A stretch of DNA of 39,659 nucleotides from an uncultured Arenicella sp. (GCA_938048185.1 CALIVT010000035.1:1-39659), one strand, 5' to 3'. Positions 9,301 to 17,239 are shown, counted from the first letter of the stretch. Program-made: numbers and translations. The notes: a model not told the origin generated them from the letters alone.

Positions 9301-12211
9301 TAGTTCATTAACGAATGTGTTGCACGTTGGTGGTAGCGCGAATGGGGCTTTAACGGTTGCTACGCAAACTGTTTTTCCTGGTGACAGGTCTATCAATGGT
9401 GGTATCGATGTTGTAGGCGCCGACTTTACCACTATTTCCCAGATCAACACCGATGCGGTCACACTTGCCGCATCTACTGGTGCGAGCGGGCGCGCAGTAG
9501 CCGGCGATTCTCGCGGTAATATTTATGCAGCAAGCGGAACGCGAATTGTTAAGGTAGCTCCTGATGGAACGATTACTGATTTTGTGTCCGGCTTAGATAG
9601 TGCGATTGGAAATGGCCTTGCGGTTGATAGTCAAGACAACGTTTATGCTATTAGTGGTGTCGATATTTTAAAAATAACACCATTGGGCGAATTAAGTACT
9701 TTTACAACACTTCCGCTCAACGCCACTTTTGTTACGGTTGATGCAAGTGATAGAGTCTTTGCGTCAGAAAATACAAGGGTATACGAAATCAGTGCTTCGG
9801 GTGAGCAAACCGTAATTGCTTCTCTTAATGGCATACGCTCTATAGCAAGAGATAACTTTGACAATACTTATGTCTTATTAAGCAATAGCCGCATTGTAAG
9901 AATCCTACCCGATGGTTCAATTTCGAGTCATTATTCCGATGCACGTTTCGAGTTTGAAGGGGTCAATATGGTGACGGATTGTGCAAACAATATTCTCTAC
10001 GCACCCTTTAGTGATACAGGGATAGGGCGACCTGCCATAAAAGAAGAAGATGTTGTGGCACAAATTAATGGTACCACCGGTGAAGCAAGCCAGATTTTCT
10101 TTGGACCAACATTTGACCGTGCTCTGGCCGATATAGATGTGTTGTATTTTGACCGCATCAACCAACGACTATTGATGTTCACCGATATTAGTCAAGGCAA
10201 GGTATTTTCCTTTCCGGTTATTTGCGGCGGTATCGACGTAGACGTGGTTCTTGTTACTCGAGACGATGTAGATATCTCATCCGCGTCGCCTGCACCTACC
10301 CGTCAAACTGATATCGGTGATGGTCAAACTCGTTATTTCTGGGATTTATCTGAAGTGCCTAACAGCGGCACTAGCATTGACTTACGCTTTTTGTTCGACA
10401 ATCTAGTGGTTGATGAACAGCGCCCAGCGTTAGCCGAGGCTTACTTAGAGTTTACTAATTCGTTTACTCCTGAAGAGGTTATTCGAGTACCACTCGATAT
10501 TCCTAGCGTCAATGTAGAGCAACCGGTGGCGTTAAACGTCGCCTTAGACCGTTCTCAATATGTTGCGTTTGAAAACGTAGCCATCACCAACACGGTCGAA
10601 AACTTAAGCGACGCGCCTTACGATGGTCGTTTGGAATACCAAATAAAGGATGCTAACGGCGATGTTGTCACCACTTTTACAGAGCAACAAGTTGATGGCT
10701 TAGAGGGGTTTATCCAAGGTGCTTTCAATGATGAGTGGAACACCGGCGGCATTCTAGTTGGTGCTTACACTATTCAATCAACTTTGTTTGATCAGCGCGG
10801 TAACATTACCGCAACTGCGAGTGACGCCTTTGAAATTGTGGACGAGCTAGACGTAAGTAACACGCCGGGCGCTACCCTAAGCACGCGTGCCGATCGCAGC
10901 CTATACAATATTAACGATTCGGTCGAGATCAGTAACCTGCCAGCAAACATTTCACTTAACACCATCCTCGAAAATGTTCGATTAAACGTAGTGGTGATTA
11001 ATAGTCGTGACGAGCAGGTGCATCAGTTCAGTCGAGATTTCGTTCAGCTAATTCCAAATTTTAACCAGCATTATATTGATACCTATACTTTCGTCGACGC
11101 ACCTGAAGGTGAGTACCGCATTGTTGGGCAATTGCTGTCAGACACTGGCGAAATACTTGCACAAGATGTCGCTACGTACCAGGTGAGTTTTAATGCCATA
11201 GTCGACCTTATTGGAGATGTGTCGCTAGCAGTGCCGCTACTGATACCGGGTGACAGCCAGATTTGTACCGATACCATAGAAAATTCGAGCAATGTGGATA
11301 TAGGAGAGCAACGGTTCCGGCAACTATTGATTGACGCCACGCGCTCGGCCTTACTAATCGAACGTGAGTTTACCGAGAGCATTGAACAACAGGGCCGTAT
11401 TTTGCTAGCTCGAGGTGTTGATACCAGTGGGTTGGCATTGGGTGTGTACGCTTGCTCAATTCAAATGTTTGTTGGAGACACTTGGTCGACCTTGGACACT
11501 GAATATTTTGAAGTCGTGGCACCTCAGCCTATCTTAAGTGCTAACGACGACAGTTTGTTCCTGCGTCGTGGTTTATTCGGTACCTCGCAAGTGCTTACCA
11601 ACGACGTAATCGAAAATCTAGACGACGTCACAGTGAGCATTGTTGAGCAACCCGAGAACGGTACGTTAATCGATGCCGGTCAGGGTGTTTTCAATTATCG
11701 ATCGCAGTTGACATTTCTGGGTCAAGATGAATTTACCTACCAACTTGAAAGCCCAAGTACTGGCCTTCGAGATACCGCCAAGGTTGTGATTGACGTTGGT
11801 CCAGGCATTAGTTGTTCGGTTGTGCCGGATCATATAACACAATCGGATCAGCTCGTGAAGCTTCCCGAATGGGCAAGAACGCCTGGTGACACCATTCGCC
11901 CGTCCAGATATGCGATTGAAATTTTAAGCGTGTCTGACCCATCAGCGTTTGCCACCAACGGCATGCCGGTTATCGATCACCCAAGTTGCGATTTGAGTTA
12001 CACGCCTAAAGCAAACGTGAACCAAGTGGTTACCGTCACCTACCGAGTCACCGACGTAGCCACCAATGGCGCAGATTACACCTCATTAAATAGAACCTTT
12101 ACGCTCACCATAGACACTCGCGGAGAAGTTTCGCCGGGTGCTGTAATTGTTCCAATCTTAAAATTATTGTTGTTAGACGAACAAGAGCAAGCTCTACCAG
12201 AGGCTCCATAA
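3392..12211 (+). CDS. Giant secreted multidomain protein (carboxypeptidase-regulatory-like, NHL-type propeller, CARDB/Ig-like)
   Basis: About 2,939 residues. TTG 3392 is preferred: AGGGTGG lies 6 bases upstream and the product starts with a signal peptide (NTFSRVLTNTVLLISMFFV, cleavage near ILA|DTD). GTG 3365 is an in-frame alternative. Domain order, by position: an alpha/alpha-toroid-like region with NADGSFGDS-type turns (3,830-4,250) resembling prenyltransferase/squalene-cyclase repeats; five carboxypeptidase-regulatory/CnaB-like beta domains (4,280-5,600), each with a pattern like GxVxD...PIxxAxVxI...T...GxYxxxxxxPGxYxIxVxxxGY; CARDB-like modules (5,600-6,130); a very long run of NHL/SMP-30-like propeller repeats with the SPSGEVELI / DSQGNTYV style (6,170-10,240); Ig/CARDB-like modules (10,500-11,520); and a cadherin-like module with NDVIENLDD and PENGTLIDA (11,540-11,810). 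No catalytic residues are apparent. The C-terminus, PILKLLLLDEQ plus ten residues, matches tails of two other secreted proteins here. A surface adhesive or scaffold role is inferred. Confidence 0.85.
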   Translation: MNTFSRVLTNTVLLISMFFVSMPILADTDQANTWLLQQIGVNADVSSDTDITYGFQANSEALITLETLNIATSSQLQALRARLIGLDFTTTEELSRQLIHRASSQEPTSEQISDLLQREAILNGLSLSQVGVGTFPYYDDNALETAFVLQAMFASSFANSQVVDLITYLNSLQNADGSFGDSQLAKDNLYTTYQALSALHNFRSQFNLENQINSAVSYINSLRNPAGNWGGSYETAVALLAVIPATADLAQYQNALSSLSDSQISNGSWQNDAYITALAARALYISENVTSPTPITAGNVTGLVVTSQGGQILDGALVEVVLSSNNNIRHQAITSDTGSFIVSGIEAGEYFINVSLAGFQAFSGQIVVTAGATGNLGQIALSPSTSVPVLGSVFGVVTDSDSGAPIANAAISISDGVNVQNALTNGLGEYTATVAPGVITISVTAATYDTAQGSGQLTSGGTLSYSPQLFATDTTPTDTSSDIVGFVFNQNDDTPIAEAVISIAGTAPLSSDTQGAFEISDVTETELIIEISREGFLSRTISVAVPASNVININVGLLPEDTELPSSNILGQVLDGDSNLAVDNVQVTLSNGSVLLTDTNGDFSFADVDQGTYTLTLSKAGYLSVEYQFNLGSGVDAQLTDLLIFEDIQLTASSVSGVITDQTTGDAIPGAEVLIAELNLQATADATGRYQIDNISLTSFNISVTSPGYFARNSRVSSDRHANISGDVALQAAVGLSDISINSVETNLASYPAFSEVELTAFVENASDVDADTLFYIRVTNSQNQVVEERAEVTIPLGATASDAIRTIAAGQETAFEISWFTNAHPADDYEVTVQALSPQGNQLLSQNSASFTIESTSAISGLAEFTPPLAQLAAQEPVDITATIMNRGNVDLEAGTVTATVSIRNLGASQNSVSSNAVRTGAITDVQTPSTMVLDSQGNTYVLDAAEDSISRISPSGEVELILTDLLEPIDIDIDDEGVLYVFNRRSEVNFSNSSIDIFDVDLSKTTLELNHPSVRSTDNIEVTDSGDIFITQFDDEIFQVHEDGETTLIVGLGLNSGYRDVVKNSQGDLFFSETNQDGIYRLRNDQLTRFADVEAAHGLAIDSADNIYVTSYLSNGAGALSKVSPNGDVSEITSGLNLPWDVAIEPGETSFIVSNNGSDEVVRVDSSGTTEVLIASTTVSSESVAYNSASELFVESSRSNDIRKFTTPNTTDIVAGSFGGVSDLEFSQSGELFALRFNDVFMINQVDGSNTRVVDTTGFTVQDFEVTDTGFLLAENRNVYQSDAAGVVSKIIENPFNNSVPIIDTMSDGSPIIYRFSTTNTPAGLIHYNSTGEITTIPVDLGTNFITDIEVSSSDDVYLSNRTNDTIYIVDSSGVLTELVNLDFDPGALALDETNNRLLVSELNRVAIHSIDLNTNQVSLFVELPQAILSSSASLEIDSTGNIWLLNSSARLVRISNDGSQIDTFTDLGTFSSIHFSNGDVYAHGRSTTVNTIFRIAADGSSATEFSTSDEYNSFLRGFVFDSSNNINAVARSFIRIINPSTNAIVDEYADISTLRDIVQSDVDGQIIGVTSSGMVTLVPGQMPRTLQAVRSINEIEADANNGQYILHSSNSVFRFTRNTGDISELVSGFSNITDIAVAPNGNIAITESALNRTTVVDSSGSPVSENIGLDRPQGIAVAPSGDVIVTNEVPNNVFQYSIASKAFSPFFDDTILTGIDFINLSADGSALNFVSNFTFGTTDLATRELTRLSETTEFGQSFFNNFIVEDDVVYGIRNAANEYAVIELDRSTLAFDVLSAGLSNLTDIDSYQDNLYVLDGSASSVDQVGLNGSLTRVLSGLARPSSFQLASNGDFHVSSRQLLTVFDGSNREINNSFDLSGLFLSGRAFSAFSFNQSRYLLDLDVLNSIEIVDVGGNALSSEFSIGDVLFTQTLPIDALSIDSGAINLDFGDWLPPTDGDFSLNVSHSTADSSLTNVLHVGGSANGALTVATQTVFPGDRSINGGIDVVGADFTTISQINTDAVTLAASTGASGRAVAGDSRGNIYAASGTRIVKVAPDGTITDFVSGLDSAIGNGLAVDSQDNVYAISGVDILKITPLGELSTFTTLPLNATFVTVDASDRVFASENTRVYEISASGEQTVIASLNGIRSIARDNFDNTYVLLSNSRIVRILPDGSISSHYSDARFEFEGVNMVTDCANNILYAPFSDTGIGRPAIKEEDVVAQINGTTGEASQIFFGPTFDRALADIDVLYFDRINQRLLMFTDISQGKVFSFPVICGGIDVDVVLVTRDDVDISSASPAPTRQTDIGDGQTRYFWDLSEVPNSGTSIDLRFLFDNLVVDEQRPALAEAYLEFTNSFTPEEVIRVPLDIPSVNVEQPVALNVALDRSQYVAFENVAITNTVENLSDAPYDGRLEYQIKDANGDVVTTFTEQQVDGLEGFIQGAFNDEWNTGGILVGAYTIQSTLFDQRGNITATASDAFEIVDELDVSNTPGATLSTRADRSLYNINDSVEISNLPANISLNTILENVRLNVVVINSRDEQVHQFSRDFVQLIPNFNQHYIDTYTFVDAPEGEYRIVGQLLSDTGEILAQDVATYQVSFNAIVDLIGDVSLAVPLLIPGDSQICTDTIENSSNVDIGEQRFRQLLIDATRSALLIEREFTESIEQQGRILLARGVDTSGLALGVYACSIQMFVGDTWSTLDTEYFEVVAPQPILSANDDSLFLRRGLFGTSQVLTNDVIENLDDVTVSIVEQPENGTLIDAGQGVFNYRSQLTFLGQDEFTYQLESPSTGLRDTAKVVIDVGPGISCSVVPDHITQSDQLVKLPEWARTPGDTIRPSRYAIEILSVSDPSAFATNGMPVIDHPSCDLSYTPKANVNQVVTVTYRVTDVATNGADYTSLNRTFTLTIDTRGEVSPGAVIVPILKLLLLDEQEQALPEAP

Positions 12212-12849
12212 TGACTAAGCAAATAAAAAGCGCGTTAGACAAAGTTTCTAAAGAAATAAATGATGTGTCTGTTGAAAACACAGAGGCCAATACGGTGCTT
12301 ATTGAACAGAGTGAGGCGCCGTCTCGGCGTAAACTCATAACAGCCGTTGCTGGTTTAGGCCTGGTGTCGACCTTACCTAAAGAATGGTCAAAGCCACTCA
12401 TTAATTCGGTGTTAGTTCCTGCGCATGCTCAAACCTCTCCTGAAGTACCTGAAGTACCTGAAGTACCTGATGGGTGTTCAGGGTTTGAAACCGAGCCGAT
12501 TGCCGAGCCCATCGTGATTACCGTCTCAGCAACGCAAATTATTGGGCCAATTATTATTGAACGAACAGACCCGCTGGCATTTGACGGGTTTCAAGAATCA
12601 GAAACCACCACGTCTTGCTCTGCTACTGATAATTTTTCTGAGGAAATTACCTTTGACGGCACCATCGACAGTGCAAATAACGAGATCACCGGTAATTTTA
12701 TTTTACGCCAGTTTTGCGGAGACGCACTGGTGTGTGAGCAAATCACCACCTACACCGCCAGCCAAACGCCAGCGGTTGCAGGTGACGATTTAGGCACCTA
12801 CAACGGCACAGCAAGCGGAACCTTGCGATGTTGTATTGATTTTTTATAA
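12211..12849 (+). CDS. Secreted protein with twin-arginine-like N-terminus, unknown function
   Basis: The product is 212 residues. Its ATG overlaps the TAA of the giant gene by one base (TAATG), with AGAGG 7 bases upstream, so translation is coupled. The N-terminus carries SRRKLITAVAGLGL, a twin-arginine pair followed by a hydrophobic stretch, and then KEWSKPLINSVLVPAHAQTS. This WSKPxxxSVxxPAHAQTS ending recurs at the N-terminus of many otherwise unrelated gammaproteobacterial secreted proteins. After a (PEV)3 spacer comes a beta-rich region of about 130 residues with seven Cys, which could be a small lipocalin-like or immunoglobulin-like domain. I do not recognise the family. The tight coupling suggests it works with the giant protein. 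Confidence 0.75.
   Translation: MTKQIKSALDKVSKEINDVSVENTEANTVLIEQSEAPSRRKLITAVAGLGLVSTLPKEWSKPLINSVLVPAHAQTSPEVPEVPEVPDGCSGFETEPIAEPIVITVSATQIIGPIIIERTDPLAFDGFQESETTTSCSATDNFSEEITFDGTIDSANNEITGNFILRQFCGDALVCEQITTYTASQTPAVAGDDLGTYNGTASGTLRCCIDFL
12439..12468 (+). repeat. 9-bp tandem repeat encoding PEV units
   Basis: CCTGAAGTA is repeated three times exactly, followed by CCT. It encodes the short PEVPEVPEVP linker between the export signal and the globular part. The length may vary between strains by slippage. Confidence 0.85.
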
Positions 12850-12912
12850 GCAGTTAGCCTAATAAAAAATACCCAGTCAAAAACAATTAGAAAAGTAACA
12901 GGCCTTATCACT

Positions 12913-15900
12913 ATGCAAGCTTTTAGAAACCCAACAGGCATCATGCGAACACTCAATATTGCCGTGCTCGCGTTTTTTGTTATCGCGTTTTATGCACCGA
13001 GTGCACACGCCATTAAAGAAGCGGTTGAAGATCAAGTAGAGCAGAAGGAGCTGGAAGGCACGCTGCCACAAAATCAAGACGATACAGCACTCTATGCGTT
13101 TAAGCTCAAGCAAATGAAAGGGCATTTTGCAGAAGCAGAACGACTGTATATTGATAAGAAAAATAGCTTGATAGGTACAGTAACCGATATTGATAAGGCC
13201 ATCGATACCGGCGGGTCGTTGTTTAGTTATGACGAACGCTGGAAGACTGAGATGAACGCTGGCATGAAGTTGGCGATTGAAGCTATTGCGTTGAACAAAG
13301 TCGTCGACAAGGACTTTGCGTCCATCAAAGACTGGATTAAAGAAAAAGACTTACCGGAGTTATTCTTAGAACGTCATGCTGAAGCTTATGGAAAGTATGA
13401 AACACGCTATAACGACTTTCTTACAAAATTAGAGCCGCTTAAAAAAGCGAAGAACGAAGATGAAGAGATAGCCGCCCTTAAACAAATCAATAAATATTTG
13501 GCTGACCAACAATTTGGTCGTAAGCATCAAGCCTATGACCCTGAGCACTTAGGCCACAGCAAGCCAGCGTCTGCAGAAGGTAAGCCTGTATTAATCACCA
13601 AGTCAGATTATTTTCGTAACGGCATTGAAAGCAACCCCCAAGTCCAAGTGGCACAAGTTGGTGGCGGTTTTGACTTCTCGCAACTCCCTGGCGCGGATGA
13701 CCCTGCATTTCTAGCTGAAAGTGATGAAGTAGTCATTAGCCAAATGATCATTGATCAAGCCGCCGAGTTAGAAAATGATCCAGTAAAAATCTATCATTGG
13801 GTACGCAACAACATTGAGACTATTCCAGGGTGGGGTAGTTATCAGAATTCTGAGCTTACCTTAGGGGCTAGACGTGGTAACCCATTTGACGTTGCGTCAC
13901 TTACCATTGCCTTACTAAGAGCAGCTGGTATTCCATCTCGCTACGTTATGGGCGCGGTTGATATTGACCCAGAGCGTTACACCAATTGGATTGGTGATTT
14001 TGAGAATGCTGATATTGCTAGTGATTATGCAGTTGCTAACGGTATTGCTATTGCGGTTGTTACCAGTGGCGGACAAACTAGCCGCATTCGTACTCAGCAT
14101 ATTTGGGTACAGGCGGCGATTGATTATTTTCCAAGTCGTGGTGCTAAGAATAAGAGTGCGGATGCTTGGGTGGATTTGGATCCTAGTTTTAAGCAGTATG
14201 AGTATTTTGAGGGCTTGGATGTTGCGGAGTTCGCGGGAATTGATTTTGAGGGTTTGACTAATCGATTTGTAGACAGTGGTAACTCTGATGACGAAATTGG
14301 ATTTGTTCAAAATCTAGATATTACCGAGTACCGTTCTGCCCAAACCAATGCTCAACAAGCTATTCGAGATAATGTAGGTAATGTGTTAGATGATCCAATG
14401 CCTGTTAGTAGCGTTTATGGGAGTCGAAGAACAATCGTAAAAGAATACCCGACTCTCCCAAGTGGTTTACCATATAGCCGGTTTGGTGAAGACGTAACGT
14501 TTGGTTTAATACCAAATAACTTACAGAACACAGCTGCAATAGGTTTTGATGGTGAAAGGACAATCTTTCCTTTCGCTCAGGTTAATAACGAAAAGGTGAC
14601 GCTCCGATTCACACCTGCGACACGCGCTGATGAAGTTGCATTGTCTTCATTGCTGCCTGAGGGTGTTATTACTGACGTAAGTCAATTGCCTAGCAATATT
14701 CCTAGCTTCTTGATAAGTGTAGTTCCTGAGTTAACTCTTAATGGTGAGGTTTTTAGGAAGGGGAATTCGATGAAAATTGGAGAGGAAATTAATTTGAATT
14801 ACCAATTTTCTGGCCCATTAGCAACTTATGCCCCTTATAATTATAGTGTGATTGCTGGAAGTTATTTGAATGTGCCGTTAGTAGCCCAGAGTGTCTCGCC
14901 TTTACTTTTTGATAAGGTTCAAAACAAAATTGCCAATACAAAAGCCATATTACAGAGTGGTGATCAATCTCTAATACCGAGTTTAACTAGAGACGATCTA
15001 TATGGTGATTTTTTCTATGCTGGGGGATTAGGTTATTTTTCTCAGAGCATTAATTTTGGCGAGATTTCGAATCTCCAAAGCAGAGGTAGCACGAAACTAG
15101 AATTCGGTTATGGCAGTTATGGTTATGAGCCTGATTTAAATACATTTTTTGGAATTACCCGAGGTATAAAAGCTGGCGGTATCGGGGTGAATATGCTTTT
15201 TGCTATCTCAGCTGAAAGCCATAGTGGAGATATCCAACAACGAAATTTGTTAAGATTGCAAGCTGGATTGATTAGTAGTGCCCTTGAGCATGTAGTTCCC
15301 GAGCAAATGTTTAGTAGTCCTGATGCTCCTGTTCAAGGAATTAGTGCGGTTCGAGCTTTGGATCTAGCTTCTACTGAAGGACAAAGAATTTTTCGAATTG
15401 ATCAAGATAACCTTAACCAAGTTATGCCTATGTTGAATTTAGACTTTTCTGTAGAAGCTGAAATTCGAGACTCAGTTATGGCCGGACGATTCGTAATTGC
15501 CCATGAGGAGAATGTCGACGTTCCTGGGTTTAATGGTTCAGGATATTTAATTCTCGATCCTGAGACGCTCATTGGTAGTTATAAGATTAGTGGAGGCTCT
15601 AATGGGGGGTTTTATATTGGTCTGTTCAGTGGCCTTCTTGTTGCAGCAATATTTGTTGCAACAGCGGGTCCTGTGGTACTAAGTGGAGCAGCTTTGGTTA
15701 CTGCGAGTATTGGTGGCGTTTTTGCGTTAGGTATTTTACCAACAGCAATTTTGGCTTCGCTAATTATAGAAAATGACAATGGTGAGATATCTGTTGACTG
15801 TGTTGCTCTGGGGTTTGTTGCCGGGCTTCTTCTAGGTTTTGCGCTCATAGTAAATGGCCCAGCAGCACTAACTTTTGCGAGCAAAGGCTTTGTGCATTTT

Positions 15901-15990
15901 ATAAATTGGTTTGGGATAGCCGGCCTTATTGATCAATACTCCGGGAATAATCTAGGGATAGCTGATTTTTCTCAATGTGGTTTGCTTTAG
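12913..15990 (+). CDS. Transglutaminase-like fold protein lacking the catalytic Cys, hydrophobic C-terminus
   Basis: The product is 1,025 residues from ATG 12913; ATG 12943 is equally possible and gives a signal peptide MRTLNIAVLAFFVIAFYAPS cut after AHA. The N-terminal third is helical and charged. Residues about 280-430 match the transglutaminase/protease-like core: NDPVKIYHWVRNNIE, then RRGNPFDVASLTIALLRAAG, IPSRYVMG, HIWVQ (H396) and WVDLDPSF (D421/D423). The position of the nucleophilic Cys (GxC in active enzymes) is P324, so cross-linking or protease activity is unlikely. A beta-rich middle follows. The last 125 residues are strongly hydrophobic and Gly/Ala-rich (about 15,600-15,980). 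It sits 63 bp after the twin-arginine-like gene and is probably co-transcribed with it. Sequence from about 14.3 kb onward looks more AT-rich by eye, hinting at an exchanged C-terminal half. Confidence 0.8.
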   Translation: MQAFRNPTGIMRTLNIAVLAFFVIAFYAPSAHAIKEAVEDQVEQKELEGTLPQNQDDTALYAFKLKQMKGHFAEAERLYIDKKNSLIGTVTDIDKAIDTGGSLFSYDERWKTEMNAGMKLAIEAIALNKVVDKDFASIKDWIKEKDLPELFLERHAEAYGKYETRYNDFLTKLEPLKKAKNEDEEIAALKQINKYLADQQFGRKHQAYDPEHLGHSKPASAEGKPVLITKSDYFRNGIESNPQVQVAQVGGGFDFSQLPGADDPAFLAESDEVVISQMIIDQAAELENDPVKIYHWVRNNIETIPGWGSYQNSELTLGARRGNPFDVASLTIALLRAAGIPSRYVMGAVDIDPERYTNWIGDFENADIASDYAVANGIAIAVVTSGGQTSRIRTQHIWVQAAIDYFPSRGAKNKSADAWVDLDPSFKQYEYFEGLDVAEFAGIDFEGLTNRFVDSGNSDDEIGFVQNLDITEYRSAQTNAQQAIRDNVGNVLDDPMPVSSVYGSRRTIVKEYPTLPSGLPYSRFGEDVTFGLIPNNLQNTAAIGFDGERTIFPFAQVNNEKVTLRFTPATRADEVALSSLLPEGVITDVSQLPSNIPSFLISVVPELTLNGEVFRKGNSMKIGEEINLNYQFSGPLATYAPYNYSVIAGSYLNVPLVAQSVSPLLFDKVQNKIANTKAILQSGDQSLIPSLTRDDLYGDFFYAGGLGYFSQSINFGEISNLQSRGSTKLEFGYGSYGYEPDLNTFFGITRGIKAGGIGVNMLFAISAESHSGDIQQRNLLRLQAGLISSALEHVVPEQMFSSPDAPVQGISAVRALDLASTEGQRIFRIDQDNLNQVMPMLNLDFSVEAEIRDSVMAGRFVIAHEENVDVPGFNGSGYLILDPETLIGSYKISGGSNGGFYIGLFSGLLVAAIFVATAGPVVLSGAALVTASIGGVFALGILPTAILASLIIENDNGEISVDCVALGFVAGLLLGFALIVNGPAALTFASKGFVHFINWFGIAGLIDQYSGNNLGIADFSQCGLL

Positions 15991-16014
15991 TTATACGATA
16001 GAGGTCTTACCATA

Positions 16015-16242
16015 ATGATTGTTTTTTGGGTGTTGAGTGGTCTTGCGTACGGATGGGTTCTATATTTTTTAGATATAGGTAAGAGCTTTTTAGTCAGTAT
16101 CATTCGTATGGTGCCCATTGGGCTATTTTTTATGGCACTTTACCAAGTAAATAGTATTTATATTTTGTCTGCATGGATGATTTCACTCTCTATAGGGATC
16201 TATCTATGTTTTCGTCAATCCTCGCTTCAAAGGAATAGTTAA
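16015..16242 (+). CDS. Small membrane protein of unknown function
   Basis: The product is 75 residues, 24 bp after the transglutaminase-like gene on the same strand. It has two or three predicted membrane segments (VFWVLSGLAYGWVLYFL; MVPIGLFFMALYQV; YILSAWMISLSIGIYLCF). The ATG is preceded by AGAGGT at 15,999-16,004, about 10 bases upstream. I recognise no family. The arrangement, a tiny membrane protein after a large exported protein with a hydrophobic C-terminal tip, resembles a toxin/immunity pair, but that is inference only. Confidence 0.6.
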   Translation: MIVFWVLSGLAYGWVLYFLDIGKSFLVSIIRMVPIGLFFMALYQVNSIYILSAWMISLSIGIYLCFRQSSLQRNS

Positions 16243-16250
16243 AACATTTT

Positions 16251-16293
16251 GGGAAAAAATAATCAGGACAGGGGGAAAAAATAATCAGGACAG
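16251..16293. repeat. Two direct copies of a 21-bp sequence, 22-bp period
   Basis: The copies lie at 16251-16271 and 16273-16293 and are identical: GGGAAAAAA followed by TAATCAGGACAG. GCACT follows the second copy. They mark the left edge of a noncoding, hairpin-rich spacer and may be ends or relics of a small mobile or REP-like element. I cannot confirm that by eye. Confidence 0.75.
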
Positions 16294-16756
16294 GCACTAT
16301 AAGAGAAAGGTTGGAAGCTAGGAAGACCGATGTTTATCTTCATGATTCATTAGTCAGTATTTAACTAAAAATTTCGAGTGACCAACTGAAATGCGTAATT
16401 TCAGGCGAGTTTAATAGACTAGAGGCGAGCGGAGGCCTCGCCATTGGCGATAGACACAGTAGGAAGCTAATTATTCGCAGTTACAGCAAATTATTCGTCG
16501 AAGGTATTCGTTGATACATTAAAGTGATGTGGCTTATTGTTTTTAAATTGAAATAATAACTAAGACCCATTACTAGAAATAGAAAAAAGTTAGTCGGCTA
16601 AAGTTTGGTCAATTTATTGTTTTCGATTTGGCATGTCAGTCTCCTCAGAGTAAATGTGAGCAAGCTAGTGCAAGCGAGCTGAGAGAAGGCTGGCTAGAGG
16701 CTTCTCAGATTGAAGCTGTCTTAGTTTGACGGATGCTCTAATTGAGAGACTTATAA
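16294..16756. other. Noncoding spacer with several short hairpins
   Basis: No credible gene is visible. Perfect short stems occur at 16386-16392/16398-16404 (CTGAAAT/ATTTCAG), 16424-16429/16437-16442 (GGCGAG/CTCGCC) and 16679-16684/16703-16708 (CTGAGA/TCTCAG). Together with the adjacent 21-bp repeats this looks like degraded repetitive sequence rather than a promoter region. The neighbouring genes are convergent, so it is a plausible place for insertions. Confidence 0.45.
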
Positions 16757-16861
16757 GCCGCGGGGTTGAAGAAGAATAAAGCGTTTTTCGAGGGAGACCC
16801 AACACGGAGCGCCAACGATATTAAAGTGATCACTCGTTGGGCTGAGACGGTGGCGCAATAA
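16757..16861 (+). pseudogene. Short gene remnant (C-terminal fragment)
   Basis: After an in-frame stop at 16754-16756, 34 codons remain open and end in TAA at 16859-16861. The peptide ends DPTRSANDIKVITRWAETVAQ minus its first residue or two, and looks like real protein in composition. No start or ribosome site is evident. I take it as the tail of a gene whose front has been lost, consistent with the repeats upstream. The parent family is not recognised, and a chance open frame cannot be excluded. Confidence 0.3.
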
Positions 16862-16890
16862 GCACGCTGCCTGCATGTGCCTAGTATTTA

Positions 16891-17235
16891 TTATTCTTGC
16901 GCTAGGTCGTTGGTTTGCGCAGCGAGTTCCTGCTCTCGCTCTTTTTCTTTATTTAGTTTAGCTATTTCAGTTTTTTCAGCTCGGCGTTCTGAGCGTTGAC
17001 GCCGAATTTCTTCAGTTTCTTTACGTTGCGAGCCCTGTCGCGCATTAGCTTGTTGTTGCTTATTGACGAACTCGCCTAAGGCATCCTCGGCCCAGGCGTT
17101 GGCGTCGGCTTCACTTGAGAAGTCGCCTTGCTGTTTTGAAACGTGGGTTTTGTGTCTAGTCACTTGACGCACAATTTGCGCCGTCCAGTGGTCGCCATTT
17201 TGTTCTACGTGGGTGTGATATTTTTTGCTGCTCAT
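16891..17235 (-). CDS. DUF3622 family protein
   Basis: The product is 114 residues. The first 60 (KKYHTHVEQNGDHWTAQIVR, VTRHKTHVSKQQGDF, EADANAWAEDAL) match the DUF3622 pattern: a short beta-rich domain with WTAxIxRxVTxxKTxVSKxQxxF. The C-terminal half is a highly charged, helix-forming E/K/R/Q-rich extension. It lies 4 bp downstream of the ABC permease gene, so it belongs to the same transcript; AGAGTAG precedes the ATG. The function of the family is unknown and it is probably cytoplasmic. Confidence 0.75.
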   Translation of the reverse strand: MSSKKYHTHVEQNGDHWTAQIVRQVTRHKTHVSKQQGDFSSEADANAWAEDALGEFVNKQQQANARQGSQRKETEEIRRQRSERRAEKTEIAKLNKEKEREQELAAQTNDLAQE

Positions 17236-17239
17236 CGTT

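Noticed and set aside
13915-14310. 131-residue minus-strand open frame within the transglutaminase-like gene
   Set aside because: The sense strand carries clear transglutaminase-fold motifs across the same bases; the reverse frame lacks a ribosome site and any family features.
12913-15990. Active transglutaminase or cysteine protease
   Set aside because: The nucleophilic Cys position is Pro (P324 in GNPFD), so catalysis by the usual triad is not possible.
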